From positions 1 to 64,000 of IMG/VR virus record IMGVR_UViG_3300037042_003533: a DNA stretch of 64,000 bases. One strand, given 5' to 3'. Numbering within the stretch: the first letter of the stretch is position 1; every line of letters begins with the position of its first letter. Origin of the DNA: a virus. The position numbers and the translations under genes are program-made. Shown here one piece after another: positions 5,684 to 12,606 of the stretch. The notes under the pieces are model-generated. The model was not told the origin of the DNA, did no database searches, and saw only the letters and a program-made list of their open reading frames with translations.

Positions 5684-6565
5684 ATGATCATAGCCTTTGA
5701 TGTAGATGATGTAATAGCAGACCTTGTTCCTGTTTGGCTTGCTAGGTATAATGTAGATTATGATGATCATCTTATAGCTAATGATATAACTCAGTGGGAT
5801 ATTTTCAGGTTTGTTAAGCCTGAGTGTGGTAAAAAGATTTATGAGTATCTTACTGCTGATTTATATAATGATGTGTTACCACTTCCAGGTTCCTTAGAAG
5901 CAGTACAACATGCCCGAAAGGTTGGTAAGGTTATTTTCGTTACTTCTTGTGTTTGTCTTCATGCCGGTCGTAAGTTTACTTGGCTAAACGATCATGGATT
6001 TGAAGTTACACAAGATTGTTATGTAGAATGTTCAGATAAGAGTCTTATTGCGGCAGACATTTTGATTGATGACCGTCCGGAGAACTTAGAAACGTTCAAA
6101 GGTACGTTCAAGTATTTAATTGATAAGCCTTGGAATCATGTAATCAATGGTGGCTGGAAGCGTATGTTTGGTCTGACCGATAAGTCTTGGGGCACCGAGT
6201 TAGCAGTGTGGCAAGGTTTCTTCAAAACACCAGGGACGACTCCGGAGGACATAGCGACTAAGGCTGTTAAGTATGACACCGGTAAGCCCCGTATGGAATT
6301 ACTCTCCTTTTTGGTTCTGATGGAAGTAGCAAAAGTGATGACCAATGGAGCAGTAAAGTATGCCGATCATAACTGGAGAAAAGGTTTTAATTGGACACGA
6401 CCCATCGGAGCTGCTTTGCGACATATTTCAAAATGGTTGATGGGTGAGGATTTCGACTCGGAGTGGAATCTTCCACATCTAGCTCATGCCATTTGCTGTT
6501 TGATGTTTACACTAGAACATCAGTTGCTTGAAATGGGTATAGATGATCGGTGGAAGAAAGAGTAA
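5684..6565 (+). CDS. 5'-deoxynucleotidase fused to a dATP/dGTP diphosphohydrolase-like domain
   Basis: A 293-residue two-domain protein. Residues 1 to about 165 are HAD-superfamily 5'(3')-deoxyribonucleotidase-like: the nucleophile motif DVDD at 6-9, VTS as motif II, then K and the acidic pair in IDDRPEN. Residues from about 205 to 293 (KYDTGKPRMELL, EVAKVM.NGA.KY.DHNWRKG, ALRH, HLAHA.CC) match the all-alpha MazG-like family I know as the dATP/dGTP diphosphohydrolase N-terminal domain, which includes MazZ of Z-genome phages. In series the domains would convert a dNTP to dNMP and then to a nucleoside, depleting a chosen dNTP. No PurZ or DatZ is visible here, so a Z-genome is not claimed. Confidence 0.8.
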   Translation: MIIAFDVDDVIADLVPVWLARYNVDYDDHLIANDITQWDIFRFVKPECGKKIYEYLTADLYNDVLPLPGSLEAVQHARKVGKVIFVTSCVCLHAGRKFTWLNDHGFEVTQDCYVECSDKSLIAADILIDDRPENLETFKGTFKYLIDKPWNHVINGGWKRMFGLTDKSWGTELAVWQGFFKTPGTTPEDIATKAVKYDTGKPRMELLSFLVLMEVAKVMTNGAVKYADHNWRKGFNWTRPIGAALRHISKWLMGEDFDSEWNLPHLAHAICCLMFTLEHQLLEMGIDDRWKKE

Positions 6566-6796
6566 ATGATGGGATACATAGACACAGGTTGTGCCAAGGT
6601 ACAATGCAGTCAATGTCATGGAGTAAGTTATAAAGATATTACCCGACATACGCCTGGTGGGTTTAAGGAGTCTATCCGATTGTGTCTAACGTGTGGGCAC
6701 GAGAAGGTATTCAGTGTTATGATTACAAGCGACATTCAGCCTCCGCTTGTGTACGTATTTGAAGTACCCAAGCCAGTTGATGCAGAGGAGTTCTGA
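6566..6796 (+). CDS. Zinc-ribbon protein, 76 residues
   Basis: CxxC at about 14-17 and CxxC at about 40-43 form a zinc ribbon; the C-terminal part is a short beta-rich tail. It starts right after the nucleotidase stop, and its own stop overlaps the next start (TGATG). Confidence 0.6.
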   Translation: MMGYIDTGCAKVQCSQCHGVSYKDITRHTPGGFKESIRLCLTCGHEKVFSVMITSDIQPPLVYVFEVPKPVDAEEF

Positions 6797-6978
6797 TGAA
6801 ACAGCACTGGCTAAAAGATTACATACAGCATTGTATAAAAACACAATCAGACACACTTATGTATATGAGTGAGGTTTCTAAAGATTCTTATATTTACCAA
6901 GTAAACGAGGTGAAGTTTAACTTGGTAAATATATACATTCAGATATTATTGCATGTGCAGCTTTGGAGAAATCTATGA
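6796..6978 (+). CDS. Hypothetical protein, 60 residues, carrying an internal inverted repeat
   Basis: Translation is coupled to the upstream gene by TGATG. The N-terminal 30 residues look protein-like; the C-terminal half is encoded over a perfect 14-bp inverted repeat (6889-6933) and may be a by-product of that structure. It overlaps the next gene only slightly. No family recognised, and it could be non-coding in part. Confidence 0.4.
   Translation: MKQHWLKDYIQHCIKTQSDTLMYMSEVSKDSYIYQVNEVKFNLVNIYIQILLHVQLWRNL
6889..6933 (+). repeat. Perfect 14-bp inverted repeat with a 17-nt loop
   Basis: TATATTTACCAAGT (6889-6902) and its exact reverse complement (6920-6933). In RNA it is a strong hairpin about 40 nt before the next start codon; no U-run follows, so it is not a standard terminator. 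It could be an operator, an RNA processing site or a translation attenuator. Confidence 0.8.
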
Positions 6979-7253
6979 AACAATACCTTCCCGTCTTCGA
7001 AAAGAGCCAAGATCAGTTTGTGGTGTTAGATGACAATTTCAAGGGAGCTTCCAAAGAAGAAGCTGAGCACATAGGTCTGGGAGCATCTATTGTAGAATGT
7101 GTTCTGTGGGGAGCCCGATATACCTACAGGATCATGGAGATTGAAGAGAACTTCATCGGCCTCTCAGCAACCATTGATGGCATACCTATTGCTATCGTAG
7201 GGGGAGAGAACTACGAGCGCGAGGTACATGTACCCAAGGAGATGATGAATTGA
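6975..7253 (+). CDS. Hypothetical protein, 92 residues
   Basis: I chose ATG 6975, preceded by GGAG with a 6-nt spacer, over an upstream TTG. A mixed alpha/beta protein with no recognised motif. Its stop overlaps a TTG start of the next small gene. Confidence 0.6.
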   Translation: MKQYLPVFEKSQDQFVVLDDNFKGASKEEAEHIGLGASIVECVLWGARYTYRIMEIEENFIGLSATIDGIPIAIVGGENYEREVHVPKEMMN

Positions 7254-7420
7254 CCCGTAAAAGTAAATCCCGTCTTGCCAAACTCCATCAAGAGATGATG
7301 GATAAACATAGCGAGCAGGTAATAGAAAACCTTCGCAAGAAGTATGGGAAGAAGTGGGCAGCTAAACGGAAAAAGTTAGAGAGAATCGCAACTGCCAGCA
7401 GGAAAAGGAATTTTAGATGA
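7250..7420 (+). CDS. Basic micro-protein, 56 residues, TTG start
   Basis: TTG at 7250 overlaps the previous stop and has AAGGAG 8 nt upstream. The product is very basic (about 20 Lys/Arg) with a helical pattern, so nucleic-acid binding is likely. Its stop overlaps the ATG of the next gene (ATGA). Confidence 0.5.
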   Translation: MTRKSKSRLAKLHQEMMDKHSEQVIENLRKKYGKKWAAKRKKLERIATASRKRNFR

Positions 7421-7560
7421 CAGATCGCGAGACTTTCATCAGCCAAGTTGTCCAGCATAATCCCACTCTTCTTGTTCGTATTGCTCTGCTGGTGGTAGCA
7501 GAAATTGTCTGGTTAGCTTATGTCATTTCTAGTAAGTTGTTAAATTCGAAGCGGTTGTGA
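7417..7560 (+). CDS. One-helix membrane micro-protein, 47 residues
   Basis: ATG overlaps the previous stop (ATGA). A polar N-terminal segment (1-16) is followed by a hydrophobic helix at about 17-38 (LLVRIALLVVAEIVWLAYVI) and a basic C-terminal tail. Function unknown. Confidence 0.5.
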   Translation: MTDRETFISQVVQHNPTLLVRIALLVVAEIVWLAYVISSKLLNSKRL

Positions 7561-7574
7561 TAGAATAGGTTTCC

Positions 7575-7778
7575 ATGGAAGATACACTCTTTCTTACTAC
7601 CCAAGAGGTAGCAGATTTACTGGGGGTCTCAACATCTCGAATTCGCCAGTTGATTTTAGCAGGTAAAATACCAGCGACTAGAATCGGCGACAGATACCGA
7701 GGCTATTGGAAAGTTGACCCAGAACGTGTAGCTATTTTTAAGTTGACCCGCAGAGGGCCAGGAAGACCCAGGCGCTGA
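7575..7778 (+). CDS. Excisionase/MerR-type helix-turn-helix protein
   Basis: A 67-residue DNA-binding protein. Residues 7-50 (LTTQEVADLLGVSTSRIRQL, then a wing ending in W-K-V) match the helix-turn-helix of excisionase-like proteins. The C-terminal tail RRGPGRPRR resembles an AT-hook for the minor groove. It is the only obvious small regulator in the window and could serve as the recombination directionality factor for the integrase at 57181, although the two are far apart. Its stop overlaps the next start. Confidence 0.75.
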   Translation: MEDTLFLTTQEVADLLGVSTSRIRQLILAGKIPATRIGDRYRGYWKVDPERVAIFKLTRRGPGRPRR

Positions 7779-8014
7779 TGATCATCCGTTGCATGGTTTG
7801 TAACAGCCCCATCTTTGGCAACACCTGTTTATGCAAACAGCGGGTGGTACGTTGCCCTGATTGTGGTGGTGACGGCAGGCGGAAGAGCATTGAGCTGCTG
7901 GAAGACAACGAAGGCTTTATGGGTTACATCTTGAAGACCCAAAAAGGTCTGTGTCCCATCTGTCAAGGAGTGGGCCGGGTTTCGGTGATTTATCGGCGGT
8001 ATAACGGCGGTTGA
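7778..8014 (+). CDS. DnaJ-type zinc-finger protein, 78 residues
   Basis: Several CxxC motifs (C5-x2-C8, C16/C18, C25-x2-C28 followed by G-G-D-G, C58-x2-C61 followed by G-V-G) give the Cys/Gly pattern of DnaJ-like zinc fingers. The ATG overlaps the stop of the helix-turn-helix gene. Probably a small adaptor; no enzymatic domain. Confidence 0.65.
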   Translation: MIIRCMVCNSPIFGNTCLCKQRVVRCPDCGGDGRRKSIELLEDNEGFMGYILKTQKGLCPICQGVGRVSVIYRRYNGG

Positions 8015-8022
8015 GGTAAAAC

Positions 8023-8637
8023 ATGACATTATCAGTTACAACCGTAGAGCTTTTAGATGAGCTATTTGGAAGTTTTCTTCTCAAGCCTGGAGATATTGTG
8101 TGGCTCGTTGGTGGGCATCAAGGACTTCAGGTTCAGTTTCTGTTGGATACCTACCCGGATATTCTGATTGAGGTTTACGAGCCCCAACCTGAATGGTCTG
8201 AGTTTTTGAAGAAGCGGTTTCTTGGCTACCCAGTTCGGGTTCACGCCTATGCGTTAGGAGATGTATCAGGAAACTTCTTAGCTGGGTTGCAGGACACAGA
8301 CTGCACCTTCCACTGGAAGCGACTTCAAAAGGAAGGTCTAATCGAAGGCCCGACCAGTATTCTGAAGATGGAAGAGGTTTGTCAAGAGTATTATCTCAAT
8401 TCGTGTAAGCCCACCCTGCTCATGATGAACTGTGAGGGGTCAGAGTTGGAGATTATTAAGCAACTTAACAAATGTAAGTTTATTCGTGAAATTCCTTATA
8501 TCTTGACACAGTTTCATAGTAGGGTGTTGGGGGTTGAGGGATGTCAAGAAGCTTACGATATTTTGGAAGAAACACATAGCATACACTGGCGATACAATGA
8601 GTGGTCTTGGGTGTATGCAGTCAAAAAGGAGAATTAA
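8023..8637 (+). CDS. FkbM-family SAM-dependent methyltransferase
   Basis: A 204-residue Rossmann-type methyltransferase. The glycine-containing SAM loop is seen as WLVGGHQG at about 27-34 followed by EVYEPQPE; a later LKMEEVCQEY and LMMNCEGSELEIIKQL segment is the FkbM hallmark (normally K-x-D-x-E-G, here N-C-E-G). FkbM enzymes O-methylate sugars or natural products, so it may act with the glycan cassette at 23.6-30.6 kb, though it is encoded 15 kb away. GAGG lies 8 nt before the ATG. Confidence 0.8.
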   Translation: MTLSVTTVELLDELFGSFLLKPGDIVWLVGGHQGLQVQFLLDTYPDILIEVYEPQPEWSEFLKKRFLGYPVRVHAYALGDVSGNFLAGLQDTDCTFHWKRLQKEGLIEGPTSILKMEEVCQEYYLNSCKPTLLMMNCEGSELEIIKQLNKCKFIREIPYILTQFHSRVLGVEGCQEAYDILEETHSIHWRYNEWSWVYAVKKEN

Positions 8638-8641
8638 GTAA

Positions 8642-8974
8642 ATGTCAGAGTCATCGATTATGCAGTTAGTGGTAATGGTTGTTGTTCCATTGGTTATTCT
8701 CGTGCTGGCTTATGTCAACGAGAAGGGGTTTGAAAATCTTGTTTCTCAGATGATTGTTGAGAAGTATTTGAAGCCCTTGAAGCCCTATCAACCCCTGCTG
8801 GTGTCCGCTTTGGGTATTTTGCTGGCCTATATCAGCAAAATCGTTGGGGTAGGGATGGTACCTGACCTGGCTCCCTACCTCACAGCTCCTGGGGACATGG
8901 GTACGATTTTGGCGGGTATTTTGGTGGCTGTATTGAGTATGGCATTCCACCAGAAATCAAATGTGGTTGGGTGA
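8642..8974 (+). CDS. Membrane protein, holin candidate
   Basis: A 110-residue protein with an N-terminal hydrophobic segment (about 6-25) and two further segments (about 50-70 and 85-103) separated by a charged amphipathic region, giving two or three transmembrane helices. Size and topology suit a phage holin, but it is far from the lysin gene, so another membrane role is possible. GGAGAA precedes the start. Confidence 0.5.
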   Translation: MSESSIMQLVVMVVVPLVILVLAYVNEKGFENLVSQMIVEKYLKPLKPYQPLLVSALGILLAYISKIVGVGMVPDLAPYLTAPGDMGTILAGILVAVLSMAFHQKSNVVG

Positions 8975-8998
8975 TATAGACGTATCGAATTAAATAAG

Positions 8999-9021
8999 AA
9001 GCTCCACAAGTGTGGGGCTTT
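8999..9021 (+). terminator. Probable hairpin terminator
   Basis: AAGCTCCACA (8999-9008) pairs with TGTGGGGCTT (9011-9020) with one G:U, followed by a short T-run. The terminal base pairs must open to give a workable loop. It follows the membrane-protein gene and precedes a ribosome-binding site. Confidence 0.55.
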
Positions 9022-9044
9022 CTGATTCTTTCAAGGATAACATC

Positions 9045-9230
9045 ATGTACTTTATATCTAGGGATTTTGATTACAAAAGTTTTGTTCTGGGTGGGACTAC
9101 TAATAAACAAGCAGCTTATGACCTGGCAGAGGAACGGGCGGGCAAGAAGCTGGTCTGGGAATTATCTGAAAAGGGAGTGAAGGCTAAGGAAGGTTTGTTT
9201 GTTTACCGGATTGAAGAGGTGACGAGTTAG
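9045..9230 (+). CDS. Hypothetical protein, 61 residues
   Basis: I chose ATG 9045, preceded by AAGGA, because upstream in-frame codons lie in the hairpin at 8999-9021. A small alpha/beta protein with no known motif. It overlaps the GTG of the next gene. Confidence 0.6.
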   Translation: MYFISRDFDYKSFVLGGTTNKQAAYDLAEERAGKKLVWELSEKGVKAKEGLFVYRIEEVTS

Positions 9231-9472
9231 TGGACAAGTTAATCTATTTCTACGAGGAAATGGACAGTCATCTTTTCCAGGTTGTGGGAGAAGAAGGTCG
9301 TGTTATAGATAAAGTCGACACTTTAGCAGCCGAAGGATTGAATTATCGACTGAAGAAGGCGGGAGTTGATGTCAGGTGGGTAGATCGTAGCCCTAGCAAG
9401 GAGAGAAAACATGTTCGTCAGTTGGTATCGGATTATTCCAATCATTGTGTTGGTTGTTCTGCTGGGGTGTAG
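9230..9472 (+). CDS. Hypothetical protein, 80 residues, GTG start
   Basis: The GTG overlaps the previous stop. The first 60 residues look like a small alpha/beta domain; the last 20 overlap the lipoprotein gene in another frame and may be shaped by it. No motif recognised. Confidence 0.5.
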   Translation: MDKLIYFYEEMDSHLFQVVGEEGRVIDKVDTLAAEGLNYRLKKAGVDVRWVDRSPSKERKHVRQLVSDYSNHCVGCSAGV

Positions 9473-9860
9473 TGGGGCAGAGAGTTTTGTGGTTACATTG
9501 ACGCCGGAAGGAACTAAGGGTACAATCCCTACTATGACAAGTATGCCTTCTATTATTTACCCTACTTTAGTGCCAACTAGGGAACTTACTATAACGCCTA
9601 CACTCGAAGCTATGCTTTGTGATGAGACCCCTGTTACCATTGAGTGCAAGGCGACGGTGTGTATTGTGCGGGATAGCCCAAGTAGTGGCACAGGGGCAAT
9701 AGCTTATACAGTGCCTAATAGTACCTTGCTAGACGGCGCTCTAAGTTGCAGGTGTGAAACTTGTGCAAGTATCGAGCAGAACTGGTTTTACCTTGGAGAG
9801 ACCAACGAGGATCAGTTCTGGGCAATCAGCATGTACAAAGTTTGGGAATTAAAGGACTAA
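9411..9860 (+). CDS. Lipoprotein with Thr/Pro linker and SH3-like domain
   Basis: A 149-residue lipoprotein. A signal peptide (residues 1-19) ends in the lipobox LLGC at 17-20, so the mature protein would be lipid-anchored on the host membrane. A Thr/Pro-rich linker (about 30-65) leads to a compact Cys-containing domain with the order C..R-D-S-P...Y-T-V...W-F-Y-L, reminiscent of bacterial SH3-like folds. A second lipoprotein of the same architecture is at 54319-54915. Possible roles are superinfection exclusion or lysogenic conversion. AAGGAG lies 6 nt before the ATG. Confidence 0.7.
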   Translation: MFVSWYRIIPIIVLVVLLGCSGAESFVVTLTPEGTKGTIPTMTSMPSIIYPTLVPTRELTITPTLEAMLCDETPVTIECKATVCIVRDSPSSGTGAIAYTVPNSTLLDGALSCRCETCASIEQNWFYLGETNEDQFWAISMYKVWELKD

Positions 9861-9864
9861 TACT

Positions 9865-11205
9865 ATGCCATATGTACCCATAGAAGCAATTCGTAGATTT
9901 CAAAATAACCCAGACTTAACAACGAAAGAATTGGAAAACATTCCAAACTATCTAGGTGTCCCTGCTTCAGCAAGAACGGCGCGACGCTGGCATTTATACT
10001 TGTTGGAGGGTTTAGCAGACCCACTTCCCCCAGAAGAGCCCCAGCAGGAGCTTGACGAGGGGATTTCTATGATTGAAGAAGATTATACACTTCAAATAAC
10101 AAGTAATTCCGAAACGATCAAGACTTTAGAGCAATTACTAGATTCATGTGAAGCTGATTTAAGTCTTTGGAAGGTAGATCGCTGGGAGATTAAGTCTTAT
10201 CAAGGATACCGTAAGGATGAACACAAGAACCTTCAGTTTAATGAAGGTAAGATGACCGGGATTATCATCGATGATGGTAATGTTAAGCTTGCTACAATGT
10301 ACTCGGTTAAAGTTTGGTTTGTAAAGCGAGAAGAAAAACCTTTCGAAGATGTTCTTGATAACTTAATAGCTAAACTAGAAGCAAGACCTCATCCGGTTAA
10401 TATTGTAAAGAATTATCCTAAAGGGGAGTATCTGCTTCTGCCGGGAATTTCAGACGTTCACTTTGCTAGACTGTCTTTAGACGGTAAATATACACCTGAG
10501 CAAACTCTAAAAGACCTTGATGATGTAGGGGATGCTATAATTGGTCGTTCACTGGCTATGGGGCTTCCGGTGAATCGAATACTGCTTCCTGTTGGGAACG
10601 ATTTACTAAATGTGGATAATCTATCCAACACCACGACCAGAGGAACCTGGCAAGAAAATTCGGCTGGTATCCGGGACGCCATTGATGCTGTTTGTATAGG
10701 TCTTGTTAATATGATTATAAAGTTTAGGGAAGTTGCCCCGGTTGATGTGAAGCTAATACCGGGAAACCATGACCGGTACAGCATGTATTGGCTGGGGAAA
10801 ACTCTGGAGGCTTATTTTCGCTCAGATAAGTATGTGTCAGTTGACAATGCTCAATCCCCCAGAAAGTATTATCAATATGGGGCTAACCTTATTGGTATGG
10901 AGCACGGGGATCGTGTAAAGGGTAAGGAACTAGCTCTTATAATGGCTCAGGAAGCCCCACAGATGTGGGGTAGCACCCGGCATCGTGTGTTTTTCCGAGG
11001 GCATTTTCACAAAGAGTATGAGATGTACGTCCCAATAGCTGACGCAGGTGGCGTACACGTTGTCACCTTCCCTGCCTTTTGTCCCCCCGATAGTTGGGAG
11101 CTTTTGATGGGATATATTGGTAACAATCGGGCAGGGATTGCACACTTCTTTCACTTTAATCAGGGTCGGGCAGGATCATTTCCAGTATTTATGAACGAGC
11201 TTTAG
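9865..11205 (+). CDS. Calcineurin-like metallophosphoesterase with N-terminal helix-turn-helix
   Basis: A 446-residue protein. The N-terminal 50 residues (TTKELENIPNYLGVPASART...W) look like a winged helix. The catalytic part carries the metallophosphoesterase series: S-D-V-H (about 197), G-N-D-L-L, G-N-H-D-R, E-H-G-D and G-H-F-H. Such phage proteins are usually predicted phosphodiesterases, possibly DNA-processing. It precedes the terminase region, so a packaging-linked role is possible but not shown. A second, smaller enzyme of this superfamily is at 21773. Confidence 0.85.
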   Translation: MPYVPIEAIRRFQNNPDLTTKELENIPNYLGVPASARTARRWHLYLLEGLADPLPPEEPQQELDEGISMIEEDYTLQITSNSETIKTLEQLLDSCEADLSLWKVDRWEIKSYQGYRKDEHKNLQFNEGKMTGIIIDDGNVKLATMYSVKVWFVKREEKPFEDVLDNLIAKLEARPHPVNIVKNYPKGEYLLLPGISDVHFARLSLDGKYTPEQTLKDLDDVGDAIIGRSLAMGLPVNRILLPVGNDLLNVDNLSNTTTRGTWQENSAGIRDAIDAVCIGLVNMIIKFREVAPVDVKLIPGNHDRYSMYWLGKTLEAYFRSDKYVSVDNAQSPRKYYQYGANLIGMEHGDRVKGKELALIMAQEAPQMWGSTRHRVFFRGHFHKEYEMYVPIADAGGVHVVTFPAFCPPDSWELLMGYIGNNRAGIAHFFHFNQGRAGSFPVFMNEL

Positions 11206-11214
11206 GAGAGTTAG

Positions 11215-11433
11215 ATGTTGATTGACAAACGTATCATTAAAGACATCGAGTGGCTAGAAGATGAATCCGGTTGGTATTGGATAGCGACTGAAATTGATAA
11301 TAACGGGAAGCAGATTGGTAGAACAGGAAATTACTACGAATTATACTTAGACCCTAAAGATATGGCAACGTATCGCCTTTCAAAAGAAGACCAGGAAGAA
11401 GACATTAAACTACTATTTGAAATTCGTCCTTGA
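11215..11433 (+). CDS. Hypothetical protein, 72 residues
   Basis: AGGAGA precedes the ATG. A charged alpha/beta protein rich in aromatics; no family recognised. The promoter for the next gene begins inside its last codons. Confidence 0.6.
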   Translation: MLIDKRIIKDIEWLEDESGWYWIATEIDNNGKQIGRTGNYYELYLDPKDMATYRLSKEDQEEDIKLLFEIRP

Positions 11434-11458
11434 CAACCTCCAATCTCTATGCTATACT
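11430..11458 (+). promoter_or_regulatory. Consensus sigma70 promoter
   Basis: TTGACA (11430-11435), 17 bp, TATACT (11453-11458). Start expected near 11465, giving a 16-nt leader with AAAGGAA before the ATG at 11481. Confidence 0.8.
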
Positions 11459-11480
11459 ATAATTAGAGAAAGGAAATAAA

Positions 11481-11720
11481 ATGAGAACACTACAAGATTT
11501 TAACAATAAGAACAAACCCATCGATGAGATGGTAGAAGAAAACATGGGATTTGTGACTTCGGACAGCGGCCCCTACCTAGAGATAGATTGGTATGCAGAA
11601 GATCACAACCCAGAAGAGAAATGGTTTGACACGGATTTAGGGCCCAACCCTAAAATCCAAGTAACTGTAGATGGTACGGTATATTTAAGAACAGATATAT
11701 CGCGGTTTTCAAAGAGTTAA
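11481..11720 (+). CDS. Hypothetical acidic protein, 79 residues, own promoter
   Basis: This gene forms a complete monocistronic unit: a consensus promoter at 11430-11458, a ribosome-binding site AAAGGAA, 79 codons and an intrinsic terminator at 11739-11766. The product is acidic with several Trp/Tyr. Independent expression in front of the structural operon suggests an early or constitutive role, perhaps regulatory or lysogeny-linked; no motif recognised. Confidence 0.65.
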   Translation: MRTLQDFNNKNKPIDEMVEENMGFVTSDSGPYLEIDWYAEDHNPEEKWFDTDLGPNPKIQVTVDGTVYLRTDISRFSKS

Positions 11721-11738
11721 TTAAATAGCAGGCCAAAT

Positions 11739-11766
11739 AACAGGCTCCCATGAGGGGCCTGTTTTT
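11739..11766 (+). terminator. Intrinsic terminator
   Basis: AACAGGCTCC (11739-11748) pairs with GGGGCCTGTT (11754-11763) with one wobble and loop CATGA, followed by a T-run to 11766. Confidence 0.85.
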
Positions 11767-11808
11767 GATTCTATATCTTTCCTGTTACTCTTAAATGGGA
11801 GAGTAAAT

Positions 11809-12606
11809 ATGACTGGTGTACCGAAAATATCAACAACCGAAAAACGATACAGGGAAGGGCTAGGTAAGCAGCACCAGCGTGACGGTATAACTATCCGTTG
11901 CCAATGTGTCTCTAAAACTAATCTTCGCCGACTAAGGGTTGAACGGGGAGATATTGGGTTATCTTCCAGTGATGTTTGGCCTGAAGGTCAGTGTGTGCGG
12001 TCTGCTGTGCCGGGAACCTTTGCCTGTGAGCTTCACGGGGGTGATAGTTTAACTCTTAGGGGCAATAACCCTATAACTCAAGTATTACCCTACGATTTAC
12101 GGGAAAAAATTCAAATCCTTCAGCAGAACCCAGATTACATTAACCGGGAATTCCAAATATGGGAAGTTTTGGGAATGAACGCCCAACTCTACGAAAAGAT
12201 GGCAGAGTTGGGTGGTGGGCCGGACAGTTTTGAGAAGATTCTTGACGGTGTAACTATGATTGAGAAGGGTAACATTGTTGGTGGCACTGAGGGTATTCGG
12301 GAGGTTGTGTTGTCTGAGAAGGCTCAACGCGAGTTGCGAGACGAAATCCGTACTAACATGAGCCTTCTGAAGGAATTGACAAAGGTACAGGTGTCCACTG
12401 CTAAGGAACTCAAGACCATGGCAACCACTGACCAGGTTATGTCCATGGCTGAAGGGATTGTGGATGACTTCATTCACGACGTTAAGGAAGTTGTAGAGGA
12501 TAAGACAACGGCAAATCGCCTGATAGACCGATTTGTAAGATCGGTTAAGCTACGAATTAACGCGCGAGTCCCTGTGGGTAAGGAGATGCTTGATGCCAGC
12601 AACTAG
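11809..12606 (+). CDS. Probable terminase small subunit
   Basis: A 265-residue protein directly upstream of, and overlapping, the large terminase gene, the standard position of the small subunit. The N-terminal third has a Cys/His set (CQC, then C-V-R-S..C-E-L-H-G-G) that probably binds zinc; the C-terminal half is helical (about 95-260) and suits oligomerisation. The identity rests on position and helical content; the helix-turn-helix of classical small terminases is not clear. Confidence 0.6.
   Translation: MTGVPKISTTEKRYREGLGKQHQRDGITIRCQCVSKTNLRRLRVERGDIGLSSSDVWPEGQCVRSAVPGTFACELHGGDSLTLRGNNPITQVLPYDLREKIQILQQNPDYINREFQIWEVLGMNAQLYEKMAELGGGPDSFEKILDGVTMIEKGNIVGGTEGIREVVLSEKAQRELRDEIRTNMSLLKELTKVQVSTAKELKTMATTDQVMSMAEGIVDDFIHDVKEVVEDKTTANRLIDRFVRSVKLRINARVPVGKEMLDASN

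Noticed and set aside
5684-6565. Z-genome (diaminopurine) pathway
   Set aside because: The MazZ-like domain alone is not enough; no PurZ or DatZ is visible in the window.
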